Notes under the pieces: model-generated
Seen by the model: only the letters and a program-made list of their open reading frames with translations
Told to the model about the DNA's origin: nothing
The model's database searches: none
From: Flavobacteriales bacterium UBA7878
Lineage (GTDB): Bacteria > Bacteroidota > Bacteroidia > Flavobacteriales > Schleiferiaceae
NCBI GenBank assembly: GCA_002501205.1
Contig: DLRW01000056.1
Location: 1-50,891 of the forward strand
Length of the DNA stretch: 50,891 bases
Reading direction: 5' to 3'
Shown here: positions 8,750 to 16,749 of the stretch, in pieces
Position numbering within the stretch: position 1 is the first letter of the stretch
How the letters are laid out: every line of letters begins with the position of its first letter
Made by a program: the position numbers and the translations under genes

Positions 8750-10288
8750 ATGGAAACAACAACTTTAATTCTTATTCTGGCAGCTTTAATCGTAGGCTTT
8801 GGAACCGCCTTCGTTTTTAATATGCTGATCTTAAAGAAGAAAAATCAAAATATCCTGGCCGAAGCTCAAAAAGAAGCAGAAGGCATTAAAAAGGAGAAAA
8901 TTTTGCAAGCCAAGGAGAAATTCCTGGAGCTTAAAGCCGAACATGAAAAGGTGATTAACAAGCGGGAGCAAAAACTCAACGACCGCTTTAATAACCTGAA
9001 GGAAAAAGAACAAAGGGTGCGCGAGCATGCCGAAAACAACAAGAAAGACTATAAAGAAAATCAACGCCTGCGCGAGGAGCTAACTAAAAAGTTGGAGGTA
9101 AATGACGCTCGTAGCAAGGAGCTCGAGAAAATGCACCGCAAGCAGGTGGAGCAATTGGAAGTGATCTCTGGCTTAAGTCCTGAAGAAGCTAAAGACCAAT
9201 TATTAGAAGCTCTTAAAGAAGAGGCCAAAACCGATGCCGCTGCTTTTATCCAAACCACCATGGAAGAAGCGCAATTAAGCGCCGCTCGTGAAGCTCGCAA
9301 AGTGGTTATCCAAACTATTCAGAGAGTAGCCACCGAGCAGGCAGTTGAAAACTCAGTATCGGTATTTAATATCGAAAACGACGACGTTAAGGGTCGCATC
9401 ATCGGTCGTGAAGGCCGTAACATCCGCGCCCTGGAAGCAGCTACCGGCGTAGAAATTATTGTAGACGATACTCCGGAGGCTATTATCCTGAGTTGCTTTG
9501 ATCCGGTACGTCGTGAGATTGCCCGCCTTTCTTTACACAAATTGGTATCAGACGGACGTATTCACCCCGCCCGTATTGAAGAAGTTTGCAATAAGACCCG
9601 TAAACAGATTGAAGAAGAAATTTTCGAAGTGGGTAAGCGTACCACCATCGATCTCGGCATTCATGGCTTGCACCCTGAGTTGGTTCGTATGGTGGGTCGT
9701 ATGAAATACCGTTCTTCTTACGGACAAAACCTGTTGCAACACTCGCGTGAAGTGGCCAATCTCTGTGGTATTATGGCGGCTGAACTTGGTTTGAATCCTA
9801 AGATCGCCAAACGTGCCGGCTTACTACATGATATTGGTAAAGTACCTTCGGAAGAAAGTGAATTACCACACGCTATTTTAGGGATGAAGATGGCCGAGAA
9901 ATACGGTGAAAAACCTGAAGTATGTAATGCGATTGGTGCTCACCACGATGAAATTGAGATGACTGGCCTTATCTCTCCAATTATCCAGGTATGTGATGGT
10001 ATTTCGGGTGCACGCCCAGGAGCACGTCGTCAGATTGCAGAAAGCTATATGCAGCGTTTGAAAGACCTGGAACAATTAGCGATTTCTCAAAATGGAGTTA
10101 CTCAAGCTTATGCAGTACAAGCCGGTCGTGAGCTGCGAGTAATTGTAGATTGTGAGAAAGTGAGCGATGCTGATGCCGCGAAAATTAGCTTCGACATCAG
10201 CCAGAAAATTCAAAATGAAATGACCTATCCCGGACAGGTAAAGATTACCGTAATCCGTGAAACTCGTGCCGTAAACGTAGCGCGCTAG
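8750..10288 (+). CDS. rny: Ribonuclease Y
   Basis: Membrane-anchored endoribonuclease that initiates mRNA decay. It has the full family architecture in 512 residues: an N-terminal membrane helix (about 5-26), a long Lys/Glu-rich coiled coil (30-170), a KH domain (about 205-265, with GRIIGREGRNIRALE) and an HD phosphohydrolase domain whose metal motif HDIGK lies near residue 360. Length and order match RNase Y of other Bacteroidota and Firmicutes. It starts 17 bases after the T-run of the 6S-like RNA. Transcription may come by read-through from the zapA promoter or from a weak promoter not recognised here. It converges on a nucleoside phosphorylase with a 4-base gap. Confidence 0.97.
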   Translation: METTTLILILAALIVGFGTAFVFNMLILKKKNQNILAEAQKEAEGIKKEKILQAKEKFLELKAEHEKVINKREQKLNDRFNNLKEKEQRVREHAENNKKDYKENQRLREELTKKLEVNDARSKELEKMHRKQVEQLEVISGLSPEEAKDQLLEALKEEAKTDAAAFIQTTMEEAQLSAAREARKVVIQTIQRVATEQAVENSVSVFNIENDDVKGRIIGREGRNIRALEAATGVEIIVDDTPEAIILSCFDPVRREIARLSLHKLVSDGRIHPARIEEVCNKTRKQIEEEIFEVGKRTTIDLGIHGLHPELVRMVGRMKYRSSYGQNLLQHSREVANLCGIMAAELGLNPKIAKRAGLLHDIGKVPSEESELPHAILGMKMAEKYGEKPEVCNAIGAHHDEIEMTGLISPIIQVCDGISGARPGARRQIAESYMQRLKDLEQLAISQNGVTQAYAVQAGRELRVIVDCEKVSDADAAKISFDISQKIQNEMTYPGQVKITVIRETRAVNVAR

Positions 10289-10292
10289 GCAG

Positions 10293-11132
10293 CTATTCTG
10301 CACTATAAATTTCCAAAGCCTGAGCTATCATTCCTTGAACGATAGTCTCAGGCTTTTTGCTAAATACCTGTGTCCTACGATTGGCAAGGATTGCTGAGAG
10401 GGAAAGACATTCCATATTTAAGAGACTGCCTAAAGCATAAATGCCGGCCGTTTCCATTTCTAAATTAGTGATAGAGCGCCCTTCCAGCTTTTGCGCCGCT
10501 AAAAGATCAAGCCAATTGGCATTCTTTGCTGTAAGGGGAAGATTCCTGCCCTGTGGTCCATAAAAACCATTAGCGGTAACCGTAATGCCACTGTGTTGAG
10601 ACATTGGTCGGAACTGATCTCGCATTTCCTCCGAACCCCAAGTGAAATACGGCTCTGGAAAAGCTTCCAGACCTTCCAACCTGCGGAAGTCGGGCCAATT
10701 GTAAAAGTGCATGAGATAGTCGAAACCCAAGGCCCCTTCCGACATTAATATGCTATCTATCGGGATATCTTCTCGCAAAGTTCCGCTGGTACCCAAACGC
10801 AAAACTTGCATAGGGGCCAATTCCTCTGCTTGAAGAGTACGCTTACTTAAATCCCAGGCATAGGCCAAATGCAATTCATTGAGTACAATATCGACATTAT
10901 CGGTGCCGATACCCGTCGAAATACAGAGCATATCTTGCTGCCCAATCCTGCCACGAAGACTCCGAAATTCCCTGAATTGTTGATCGGAATAAACCTGATC
11001 AAAATGGGGAATTAACCAATCTATTCGATCAGGATCTCCCACTGTGACTACCTTTCGTGGCACTTCGCCATTTTTCAAATGCAAGTGGTAAACACTTAAA
11101 TCAGGGTTAAGAATGATTTCAGATGAAGGCAT
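10293..11132 (-). CDS. Nucleoside phosphorylase (uridine phosphorylase-like, PNP/UDP family 1)
   Basis: Phosphorolysis of nucleosides in the cytoplasm for base salvage. The 279-residue protein carries family landmarks: VGDPDR (about 32-37, phosphate binding), RLGTSG (about 112-117) and NLEMETAGIY near residue 223, matching the ribose-binding 'EME' segment. The overall pattern is closest to uridine phosphorylases, but substrate choice between uridine and purine nucleosides cannot be fixed by eye. The gene is divergent from the universal stress protein gene and convergent with rny. Its last codons double as the rny terminator. Confidence 0.88.
   Translation of the reverse strand: MPSSEIILNPDLSVYHLHLKNGEVPRKVVTVGDPDRIDWLIPHFDQVYSDQQFREFRSLRGRIGQQDMLCISTGIGTDNVDIVLNELHLAYAWDLSKRTLQAEELAPMQVLRLGTSGTLREDIPIDSILMSEGALGFDYLMHFYNWPDFRRLEGLEAFPEPYFTWGSEEMRDQFRPMSQHSGITVTANGFYGPQGRNLPLTAKNANWLDLLAAQKLEGRSITNLEMETAGIYALGSLLNMECLSLSAILANRRTQVFSKKPETIVQGMIAQALEIYSAE
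10318..10358 (+). terminator. Intrinsic terminator of rny, lying inside the convergent phosphorylase gene
   Basis: Arms 10318-10329 and 10341-10353 form a near-perfect stem with one bulge around an 11-base loop, followed by five T on the plus strand. It begins 30 bases after the rny stop, but its sequence is also codons of the 3' end of the minus-strand gene 10293-11132. Confidence 0.7.
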
Positions 11133-11156
11133 ACTGTTCGTATTCGGGGATTAACT

Positions 11157-11164
11157 TAACTTTG
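11157..11164 (+). promoter_or_regulatory. -7 promoter box for the universal stress protein gene
   Basis: TAACTTTG, a full TAnnTTTG match, lies 21 bases before the ATG at 11186. The -33 region is weak. Confidence 0.55.
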
Positions 11165-11185
11165 AGGCACTAATTCGTTCCTCTT

Positions 11186-12067
11186 ATGTCTGATTCATTC
11201 AAGATCCTGGTTCCGATCGGATTTTCTGAGCAATCCTTGACCGCTTTAAACCAAGCCTCAATTTTTGCCAAAGCTACCGAAAACGCCAGCATTACCTTAC
11301 TCTCTGTAATTGAAGAAGGAGGTTTCTTTTCGAAGATGTTCTCCAGCTCTAGTAATACCGAGCAAATTCATAGTGAGGTAAGCAAAAAACTGAAGGAAGT
11401 TGCGGATAACTTCCAGAAAGATCATAACATCCCAACCAATACCATGGTTGCCGAAGGTGTTGTATATGAAGAAATTGCCCGGGTAAGCAGCCTTATCGAT
11501 GCCAACTTGGTGGTAATGGGAACCAATGGTAAACCCCAAAACCTTCGCAAACGCTTCATTGGGTCTAATGCCTACCGCACTGCTGCTTTAGTAAAACCTC
11601 CTGTGGTTACAATTAAAGGGGTACGTGAAATTGAAAAGATCGAAACCATCATCTTCCCATTATTGATGGATCGTCATAGCAAAGAGAAAGTAGGTCCTAC
11701 CTTGGAGTATGCCCGCTTATTTGGTGCGAAAGTATTAGTAGTGGCCGTGAAAGAAAACGACAGCCAACTGAATATTTTACGTGGCCATGTAAATCAGGTG
11801 GAAAGCTTTATTCGCAGCCACGGTGTGGTATGCGAACATCAAATTATTGAGAACCCATCACGTCGTGGTGTCGTTCGCAATATCTTAAATCATGCTTATG
11901 AGTCTGAAGGTGATTTGGTAATTATTACCGAAGAAGCCGGCCCTACGGATATTACCGACTATTTCCTAGGTAATGAAATGCAAGCCGTAATTTACCACAG
12001 TGAAATTCCGGTGATGTGTATTACTCCAAAAGCAGTGAAATACGATAAAATGTGGGATTCTTTTTAA
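11186..12067 (+). CDS. Universal stress protein with two tandem Usp domains
   Basis: 293 residues made of two UspA-like alpha/beta domains (about 4-145 and 150-280). Domain 1 opens with KILVPIGFSEQSLTALNQA and carries the VMGTNGKPQNLRKRFIGSNAYR segment, which resembles the usual G-x2-G-x9-G nucleotide-binding loop in altered form. Domain 2 begins ETIIFPLLMDRHSKE and lacks a clear nucleotide loop, so it may be structural. Tandem Usp proteins of this length are common in Bacteroidota. It is monocistronic, with its own promoter and a strong terminator directly after. The physiological role is unknown beyond stress adaptation typical of the family. Confidence 0.9.
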   Translation: MSDSFKILVPIGFSEQSLTALNQASIFAKATENASITLLSVIEEGGFFSKMFSSSSNTEQIHSEVSKKLKEVADNFQKDHNIPTNTMVAEGVVYEEIARVSSLIDANLVVMGTNGKPQNLRKRFIGSNAYRTAALVKPPVVTIKGVREIEKIETIIFPLLMDRHSKEKVGPTLEYARLFGAKVLVVAVKENDSQLNILRGHVNQVESFIRSHGVVCEHQIIENPSRRGVVRNILNHAYESEGDLVIITEEAGPTDITDYFLGNEMQAVIYHSEIPVMCITPKAVKYDKMWDSF

Positions 12068-12086
12068 GAATCAAGCTCTTATATGG

Positions 12087-12120
12087 AAAGCGCCTTCAAA
12101 AATGGAGGCGCTTTTTTTTT
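12087..12120 (+). terminator. Intrinsic terminator after the universal stress protein gene
   Basis: Perfect 9-bp stem (12087-12095 with 12106-12114) and a T-run reaching 12120. Confidence 0.85.
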
Positions 12121-12201
12121 GGCTCTCTATTTTCTTTCTAAATTTTTGAGTCAGGCACATCTAAGCTATGAACCAGAACCTCAGTTTGGCGTTAGACAGA
12201 T

Positions 12202-12648
12202 ATGTATCAACTAAAGCAAGAACAGTGGGTAAATGCGCCACTGAAGGAGGTTTGGGATTTCTTTTCCAATCCTGAAAACCTTTTGCGCATAACTCCGGCA
12301 AAAATGAAAATGCGCATTGTAGAAAAGCCCAGCTCTACAATGTTTCCGGGTATGATCCTACGCTATAAGGTATCCCCCATTTTAGGCATCCCTTTAAACT
12401 GGACCTCCGAAATAAGTGCCGTAAATAAAGAAGATTACTTTGTAGATGAAATGCTGGCCGGCCCTTTTAAGATGTGGCATCACCTGCATCGTTTTGAAGC
12501 TAAAGATGGGGGCACATTAATAAGTGATGAACTTCATTATCGATTGCCTCTCGAATCACTTTCTCGCTGGGCACACCCCTGGTTGGTACAAAAGCAATTG
12601 AAGGAAATGTTTGCCCATCGTGAAAAAGTAATCCAAGAAATTTTTTAA
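12202..12648 (+). CDS. SRPBCC (START-like) ligand-binding domain protein
   Basis: A 148-residue single-domain protein of the polyketide-cyclase/SRPBCC helix-grip fold. It begins with the typical 'A-P-x-x-x-V-W-x-F-F-x-x-P-x-N-L' segment (LKEVWDFFSNPENLLRITP) and has the alternating strands and long C-terminal helix expected (HPWLVQKQLKEMFAHREKVIQEIF). It resembles the COG4276 group, whose ligands are unknown. Five bases separate it from the DUF429 gene, indicating co-transcription. The upstream octamer TCAGTTTG at 12181-12188 differs from the -7 consensus by one base and is only a possible promoter. Confidence 0.8.
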   Translation: MYQLKQEQWVNAPLKEVWDFFSNPENLLRITPAKMKMRIVEKPSSTMFPGMILRYKVSPILGIPLNWTSEISAVNKEDYFVDEMLAGPFKMWHHLHRFEAKDGGTLISDELHYRLPLESLSRWAHPWLVQKQLKEMFAHREKVIQEIF

Positions 12649-12653
12649 ACATC

Positions 12654-13247
12654 ATGGGAACGATTTTCGGAGTTGACTACGGAAGTAAGCTTTCAGGAAA
12701 TACCGTGATAGCCATTTACCAGGAGCCCAATATCTTTTTTATGGAAGTGGAACCTAAGGTGGATGCGGATCAATTCATTCGCAATGCCGTGGCACATTTT
12801 AAGCCCGAATTAATGTTTATTGATGCTCCTTTGAGTTTACCGGGAGTTTATCGCAACCTCAAGGGTTTTGAAGACTACCACTTCCGATTAGCCGATCGAG
12901 AGACCCGGGCCATGTCGCCCATGTTTTTAGGTGGATTGGCAGCCCGAGCCATCGAACTGAAAAACAGCCTGGAGTCTGGCAGCCTCCAAATTTTAGAAAC
13001 CTATCCCAAATTGATGGCCCAAAGGTTTGATCTAAAAACACTGGGCTATAAAGGCACAAAAGCAGCCCTAAAAGATTGCATTGCCAAAGTCCGATCCTGT
13101 ATGCGTCCTTCTATAAAAATCAATTCCAATGACATTCTCAGCTGGCATCATTTAGATGCCCTATTAGCCTTAATGAGCGCCCTCTCCTATCATTGTGGCG
13201 ACTATCGCAGCTTTGGCGATGAAAGTGAAGGTTTGATTTATATCTAA
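12654..13247 (+). CDS. DUF429 family protein (predicted RNase H-like fold)
   Basis: A 197-residue protein opening with IFGVDYGSKLSGNTVIA, the first strand and Asp of an RNase H/actin-like fold. FIDAPLSLPG follows (about 65-74, second acidic residue), with ETYPKLMA and a C-terminal HHLDALLALMSAL (third acidic site) later. This is the layout of DUF429/COG2410-like predicted nucleases. The three acidic positions are seen; the nuclease activity is a family prediction without firm demonstration that I know of. It follows the SRPBCC gene by 5 bases. Confidence 0.7.
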   Translation: MGTIFGVDYGSKLSGNTVIAIYQEPNIFFMEVEPKVDADQFIRNAVAHFKPELMFIDAPLSLPGVYRNLKGFEDYHFRLADRETRAMSPMFLGGLAARAIELKNSLESGSLQILETYPKLMAQRFDLKTLGYKGTKAALKDCIAKVRSCMRPSIKINSNDILSWHHLDALLALMSALSYHCGDYRSFGDESEGLIYI

Positions 13248-13427
13248 TGTAATCCTTCCAGCTAATTGGTTAAAACGTAACCGTGAACTTCGCCCGCGAT
13301 CAATTGTGGAAAATGATAAAGGATCCCTTGATTCTCCGAGAAAATCAAAGAATTTTGCAAAGGCATACTATCACCAATCGAACGCTAGAACACCGCTGCA
13401 GAAAGGTTTTAAAGCAAATGAAAAAGC

Positions 13428-13895
13428 ATGGCTAAAAAGATAAGCAAAGAACAAAAGGACTTTGTAAACCCGATTGATCCGGATAAAATCACGGAAAACC
13501 CTTCTACTTTACCCTATGCGCATACGGTAGGTGGAGCGGTAATTAAGCCCACTAAACAAGGAGTGATTCGCAGCCGGGCACTCACTGCCATGGAAGAGCA
13601 AACCGACATGCAGCTAGCGCAAATTAAGGAGCAAATAGATCTATTAGCGCGTCAGGCACATGCCATTCAGGAACGCAAAGATTTAGCCGCCCGAATTTAC
13701 GAGGCTAAAATGGGCTTTAAGCCGGAGATCAACCATATCTACCATTTGTATCAGGACCAGGAAGAGCAACACGTATTATCCATGATTGGTCCGGATGAAT
13801 GGTCGAAACCCAAGTTTAAACGCTTTCTATATACGATAAAGCTACTGGCTGATCATACCTGGGAGGTTTTAGCCAGTAGTGATTCGGAAAACTAA
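13428..13895 (+). CDS. DUF2452 family protein (C1orf50-like)
   Basis: 155 residues. The segment from about 25 to 150 resembles the DUF2452 domain shared with the eukaryotic C1orf50 protein. A helical AQIKEQIDLLARQAHAI stretch is followed by NHIYHLYQDQEEQHVLSMIGPDEW and a terminal 'F...Y....D.TWE' motif. Function is unknown throughout the family. It ends in a 3-base overlap with the stop of the convergent response regulator gene, so no terminator separates them. No full -7 box was found; GAATTTTG near 13353 is one base off consensus. Confidence 0.8.
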   Translation: MAKKISKEQKDFVNPIDPDKITENPSTLPYAHTVGGAVIKPTKQGVIRSRALTAMEEQTDMQLAQIKEQIDLLARQAHAIQERKDLAARIYEAKMGFKPEINHIYHLYQDQEEQHVLSMIGPDEWSKPKFKRFLYTIKLLADHTWEVLASSDSEN

Positions 13896-14584
13896 AGGTC
13901 GTCTACCAAACGGAAGCCTTCGCTATGCACATTGATAATTGCCACCTTAGGATCATCCTTTAGGTATTTGCGCACTTTGGCCAGGTATACGTCCATACTA
14001 CGACCGGTAAAGTAATTATCGTCCTTCCAAATCTTATTAAGCGCGGTACTGCGTTTTACGAGATTGTTTTTGTTTTGGGCCAGGAGTTTTAGGAGGGCTC
14101 CTTCTTTAGGACTTAACTTTCTTTCTTCACGACCGATCTTTAAAATCCGCATTTCAGAATCGTATTCATAGCGCCCGATTTTAAAGTGAATCTCTTCTTC
14201 CTCCTCCCCAAATTTACGGTTGAGTAAGGCCTTTATTTTATAAAGTAGGACTTCGGAGTCGAAGGGTTTAGTGAGGTAATCATCTGCTCCTAATTGGAAA
14301 CCCTTCAGCATATCTTCCTTCATAGATTTGGCGGTGAGAAAGATCAAGGGAATTTCACTGTCAATTTTTCGAATATCACTGGCCAGTGTGAAGCCGTCTT
14401 TCAAAGGCATCATTACGTCTAAAATGCAGAGATCTAATTCGTCGGTCGATTTGAACAAGCGGAGAGCTTCTTGTCCGTCGGTAGCCAGATGAACCTCAAA
14501 GTCATTAAGTTCGAGATAGTCGCGGAGCACCGCCCCAAAGTTAGGATCATCTTCTGCCAGGAGTACTTTCGTTGTTTGTTTCAT
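13892..14584 (-). CDS. OmpR-family response regulator (RprY-like)
   Basis: 230-residue DNA-binding regulator. The receiver domain (1-120) has acidic pocket EDD at 11-13, phospho-acceptor Asp56 in LCILDVMMP, and Lys86 in LTAKS. A winged-helix Trans_reg_C domain covers about 130-228, ending VHSEGFRLV. The sequence strongly resembles RprY of Bacteroides from memory (for example the WKDDNYFTGRSMDVYLAKVRK region). It starts 2 bases after the histidine kinase stop, so the kinase and regulator are one operon with the kinase first. Targets cannot be inferred. Confidence 0.92.
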   Translation of the reverse strand: MKQTTKVLLAEDDPNFGAVLRDYLELNDFEVHLATDGQEALRLFKSTDELDLCILDVMMPLKDGFTLASDIRKIDSEIPLIFLTAKSMKEDMLKGFQLGADDYLTKPFDSEVLLYKIKALLNRKFGEEEEEIHFKIGRYEYDSEMRILKIGREERKLSPKEGALLKLLAQNKNNLVKRSTALNKIWKDDNYFTGRSMDVYLAKVRKYLKDDPKVAIINVHSEGFRLVDDL

Positions 14585-14586
14585 TT

Positions 14587-16104
14587 TTATGCATTAATTG
14601 GTAGGTAGATATAAAACTTACTGCCTTTTCCTTTTTCGCTTTCTACTTCTATTCGTCCGCCGTGGGACTCGACAATTCCTTTCGCGTAGCTTAATCCAAG
14701 ACCATGCCCTTTAATGTTGTGCAGGTCTCCAGCGCTTACCCGATAAAATCGGTCGAAAATATGTTTCTGTTCTTCTTTGGTCATACCCATTCCTTTATCA
14801 CTGATTATCAGTATAAAATGATTCTGGGTACTTTCAGTTACCACCTTTATTTCGGGAGCGCCAACCGAGTACTTCATGGCATTATCCAAAATATTAATGA
14901 TAGTGTTCGAAAGGTGATTGGCATCAATTCGCAATTCGCGATGTTGTTCATTAAAGAATTTCTGTAAACGTCCACCCTTGCTTTCTAATTGCAGACTAAT
15001 ATGATCGAGACAGCCTTGCACCACTTCAATAACATCGGCCTTCTTGAATTCCAGGTCTAATTCCTGCTTATCCAATAAAGCCATCCGCAGAACACTTTCT
15101 ACCTGCAGGTTCATTCTTTGATTCTCCTGCTTAATCATATTACTGTAGTGCTCTATGCGCTGGCTATCTCCTCTTACTTTAGGATTACGCAGGGCATCAA
15201 TAGCCAGGTTAATGGTAGCGATTGGCGTTTTAAACTCATGGGTCATATTATTGATGAAATCCGTTTTGATATCGCTAATCCGCTTTTGCTTAAGAGAGAA
15301 ATTAAGGGTGCGGTAAAAGGTGTAAACAATGGCCACGGTAAACAGCAGGGAAACCAATAACATAACCCAAAGCGACTGAAATATATAATTGGCTTTGGAA
15401 GGAAAAGAGAGCGAAAGAATCTCATTGGTTAAGATATCATTCGGGAAGAGCATAGCGGTATGTTGATGATCGTTGGGATCCCAGCGTCGTGAACTGAGAA
15501 TAATCTCCTTGTCGTTCGCCACCGCAAATTCGTAGGGAATATCAATACCCCGCGATTTGAGCTCGAAGGTGATCAAGGAATCCAACATCTTTCGATCCAT
15601 CCAACTGCTATCACTTTGACGCCGACTTAATTCGAAGCGCACCATTTTTCGCAAGAGCATATCCAATTGAGCTCCTTTTCGCATCATTTGATCCGGGGCC
15701 GTTCTTAGGATTAACCCTTTTCGATCTTCAATGGCCTGGAAGAGGGAATCATCAGGATCGGTATTGTAAAGGATCACGGTATCCGGTCCTAAACGCATGG
15801 TTAATTTCAAATCGCCCATCATCGTATCCCTTCCCGGGAAGCCTAAATGGGGAGCCAGGTTCTCACTAAAGAAGGGCTGAACACTGAAACTATTAAAGAG
15901 AAACCGCATCGACGAAAGGTTATCCAATCGCTCGGTAACATCGGCAAGTGCCTGACCTACTTCACTTTCAAATTTCTCCTCTCTTAAATCGTAGGCATTT
16001 TTCAGCCAGTATGCTTGAATTCCGGTCACCCCTAAAAGGGATAAGGTCATGAGCAAGATCAACCAATTTAATCGCTTGGCTGCCCTCTGTTTAAATCTCG
16101 ACAT
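14587..16104 (-). CDS. Sensor histidine kinase (RprX-like), two transmembrane segments
   Basis: 505 residues. Transmembrane helix 1 (about 13-33), a ~210-residue periplasmic sensor region with no recognised fold, transmembrane helix 2 (about 244-264), HisKA with phospho-acceptor His289 in NNMTHEFKTPIATI, and a HATPase_c domain with an N-box (ILDNAMKYS), G1 box (ISDKGMGM) and G2 box (GHGLGLSYAKGI). All residues expected for kinase activity are present. The -7 box at 16109-16116 sits only four bases from the ATG, predicting a leaderless mRNA. The divergent neighbour is the tiny T9SS protein at 16245. Confidence 0.93.
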   Translation of the reverse strand: MSRFKQRAAKRLNWLILLMTLSLLGVTGIQAYWLKNAYDLREEKFESEVGQALADVTERLDNLSSMRFLFNSFSVQPFFSENLAPHLGFPGRDTMMGDLKLTMRLGPDTVILYNTDPDDSLFQAIEDRKGLILRTAPDQMMRKGAQLDMLLRKMVRFELSRRQSDSSWMDRKMLDSLITFELKSRGIDIPYEFAVANDKEIILSSRRWDPNDHQHTAMLFPNDILTNEILSLSFPSKANYIFQSLWVMLLVSLLFTVAIVYTFYRTLNFSLKQKRISDIKTDFINNMTHEFKTPIATINLAIDALRNPKVRGDSQRIEHYSNMIKQENQRMNLQVESVLRMALLDKQELDLEFKKADVIEVVQGCLDHISLQLESKGGRLQKFFNEQHRELRIDANHLSNTIINILDNAMKYSVGAPEIKVVTESTQNHFILIISDKGMGMTKEEQKHIFDRFYRVSAGDLHNIKGHGLGLSYAKGIVESHGGRIEVESEKGKGSKFYIYLPINA

Positions 16105-16108
16105 GCCT

Positions 16109-16116
16109 CAAAAATA
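16109..16116 (-). promoter_or_regulatory. -7 promoter box giving a leaderless histidine kinase transcript
   Basis: The minus strand reads TATTTTTG then four bases (aggc) then ATG. With the transcript start about four bases after the -7 box, as in Bacteroidota, the mRNA would begin at or next to the start codon. Confidence 0.6.
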
Positions 16117-16244
16117 TAATGCTTAGTCCTTGAAAATTAGCCTTTAACGCTTCTTTAACAGAAGACAGGCAACTATCCACAAGGCCTAAACTGTCATACA
16201 GGTGAACTTTGTTATTGAAAACGAAAACACTTAAAACTAACATT

Positions 16245-16661
16245 ATGAAAAAGCTTCCCTATTTACTCGCATCCTTTTTCGCTTTGGGCCTATTCTCTAA
16301 TGCCCAAGCGCAATCTACACCTAATGTAAAACCGGAAACGGAGTATCAACATACGCCCAAACCGGATCCTACCGACTTAGACTCACCTCCTCCCGTTGGG
16401 TTGCTTGGCAATGGCGGAGAAGTTAAATTGGAAGAAGCCAGTCTGTACCCCAATCCCGGAGATGGTTTACTTCGGGTAAAGTTAGGCGATCAAAACACAG
16501 CCAACAGCATTGCTGTCTACGATATTGCCGGTCGTGTTTATTTAGAGTCTGAAATTGATCCTCTGGCTAAAAAAGATCCTCAAATTGACTTGCGATCCTT
16601 ACCGAATGGAATCTACATAGTTCGGGTAGGTGAAAAGAGTTTGAAATACCGTAAAATTTAA
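16245..16661 (+). CDS. Minimal T9SS-exported protein: signal peptide, linker and sorting domain
   Basis: 138 residues from ATG 16245. The frame is open to 16209, but the signal peptide starts at MKKLPYLLASFFALG. Signal peptide about 1-22 (ending NAQAQ), then a Pro-rich linker of ~40 residues (PKPDPTDLDSPPPVG), then a ~75-residue type A T9SS sorting domain: 'ASLYPNPGDGLLRVKLG', 'AVYDIAGRVYLE', 'LPNGIYIVRV'. There is essentially no cargo domain. T9SS normally removes the sorting domain, so the mature product would be a ~40-residue acidic/Pro-rich peptide, or the protein may act as a surface adaptor. It lies alone between the divergent kinase gene and a terminator. Confidence 0.85.
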   Translation: MKKLPYLLASFFALGLFSNAQAQSTPNVKPETEYQHTPKPDPTDLDSPPPVGLLGNGGEVKLEEASLYPNPGDGLLRVKLGDQNTANSIAVYDIAGRVYLESEIDPLAKKDPQIDLRSLPNGIYIVRVGEKSLKYRKI

Positions 16662-16679
16662 TTGCGACATTCTTTAAAT

Positions 16680-16716
16680 AAAACCGTCCTTGTCTCTGGC
16701 ATCGACGGTTTTTTTT
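16680..16716 (+). terminator. Intrinsic terminator after the small T9SS protein
   Basis: Perfect 9-bp stem, 16680-16688 with 16704-16712, then a T-run to 16716. Confidence 0.85.
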
Positions 16717-16749
16717 ATTTCTATTTTAGCCGCTTCAATTGAGAGCTAA

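Noticed and set aside
13320..13360. Hairpin between the DUF429 and DUF2452 genes as a terminator
   Set aside because: The stem is short and not followed by a T-run.
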